Assembly (NCBI GenBank): GCA_965140765.1
Contig: OZ223309.1
Span: forward strand, 1,116,001 to 1,180,000
Length of the DNA: 64,000 bases
Direction of reading: 5' to 3'
Origin: Sunxiuqinia sp963678245
Lineage (GTDB): Bacteria; Bacteroidota; Bacteroidia; Bacteroidales; Prolixibacteraceae
Positions 63,803 through 64,000 of this stretch are shown here, piece after piece. A program made the position numbers and the translations under genes. The number at the start of each line of letters is the position of its first letter. Positions within the stretch are counted from its first letter, which is position 1. Below the pieces are notes generated by a model. That model was not told the origin of the DNA, did not search any database, and saw only the letters and a list, made by a program, of their open reading frames with translations.

Positions 63803-63807
63803 AGAAT

Positions 63808-64000
63808 ATGATTAAAAATGCTTCAACCATTATTGTTTTAATTTTTATATTTATTACCACGGGCTGTAAAATTAAAGAGAATGATCAGAGAGAGGAATTG
63901 AAAACCTTTGCAAATCCCCTGAATCTGGATTATCGTTTTCAGTTGGAAGGGCCTTCACGGCGTGAGGCTGCTGATCCAACAATCGTTTATTTTAGAGATC
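63808..64000 (+). CDS. GH43-like lipoprotein, N-terminal part (cut by window edge)
   Basis: The frame from the ATG at 63808 stays open to the edge and gives 64 residues. A lipoprotein signal ends ITTGC and is followed by KIKEND, then FANPLNLDYRFQLEG and REAADPTIVYFRD. The REAADPTIV segment before the first propeller blade, with the Asp in the position of the catalytic base, is typical of GH43-like five-bladed propellers. It would remove terminal sugars such as arabinose, xylose or galactose. It is tightly coupled to the sulfatase (5-nt gap). Its relation to the GH43-like remnant at 60237-60377 cannot be tested here. Confidence 0.65.
   Translation, partial: MIKNASTIIVLIFIFITTGCKIKENDQREELKTFANPLNLDYRFQLEGPSRREAADPTIVYFRD

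Noticed and set aside
1..64000. Mobile element, tRNA, rRNA or CRISPR array
   Set aside because: No transposase, integrase, direct-repeat array or tRNA/rRNA-like sequence was found on reading the window.

Overview
The window is a large glycan-degradation region (polysaccharide utilisation locus, PUL) from a member of the Bacteroidota. The evidence is four SusC/SusD pairs, three ECF sigma/FecR/STN-SusC signalling cassettes, many lipoprotein or signal-peptide hydrolases, a type IX secretion tail on one enzyme, AT-rich DNA and few Shine-Dalgarno sequences. T9SS use combined with sulfatases, GH172, GH78 and SusCD systems suggests a free-living or marine Bacteroidota, perhaps of the Marinilabiliales type. 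That placement is inference. No rRNA, tRNA, CRISPR array or mobile element was seen.

Layout. Positions 1-12996 (minus strand) form one transcription block: ECF sigma, FecR, STN-SusC, SusD, a second shorter SusC, SusD, a DUF1735-like lipoprotein, a strong hairpin, and then a secreted clan GH-A-like glycosidase cut by the window edge. A 289-bp divergent region separates this from plus-strand block two (13286-19968: sigma, FecR, SusC, SusD, terminator). Block two is followed by a long enzyme string (20203-42955): GH172, a GH36/clan GH-D-like enzyme, a BNR_4 propeller, GH78-like, a CE4-like deacetylase, an MFS transporter, an acetylesterase, a GH94 phosphorylase, GH28, a GH-A-like enzyme, an unassigned (alpha/alpha)6 protein, a LamG-like protein, an esterase, a hypothetical protein and a sulfatase. 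Block three (43012-49909: sigma, FecR, SusC, SusD, terminator) is followed by a MORN-repeat protein, two tandem GH-A-like enzymes, a GH88/105-like protein, GH2, an esterase, a second GH172, a DUF6786-like lipoprotein, an SGNH esterase, a second sulfatase and the start of a GH43-like gene.

How it works together (inference). SusCD complexes bind and import oligosaccharides of a decorated, acetylated and sulfated glycan that contains rhamnose and uronic acid. Surface or secreted GH-A enzymes cut the backbone. Periplasmic esterases, sulfatases, rhamnosidase, GH28, GH88/105, GH2 and GH172 trim side chains. An MFS permease, a leaderless acetylesterase and a cytoplasmic GH94 phosphorylase then finish an oligosaccharide inside the cell. 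Each STN-SusC would signal through its FecR to its own sigma factor.

The most notable signals are: (i) a two-part stem-loop with compensatory base changes, present in all three FecR-SusC leaders; (ii) hairpins placed after each SusCD cassette and before its first downstream gene; (iii) four related clan GH-A-like enzymes of uncertain family; (iv) two gene remnants, one with the look of a GH43/GH32-like C-terminus.
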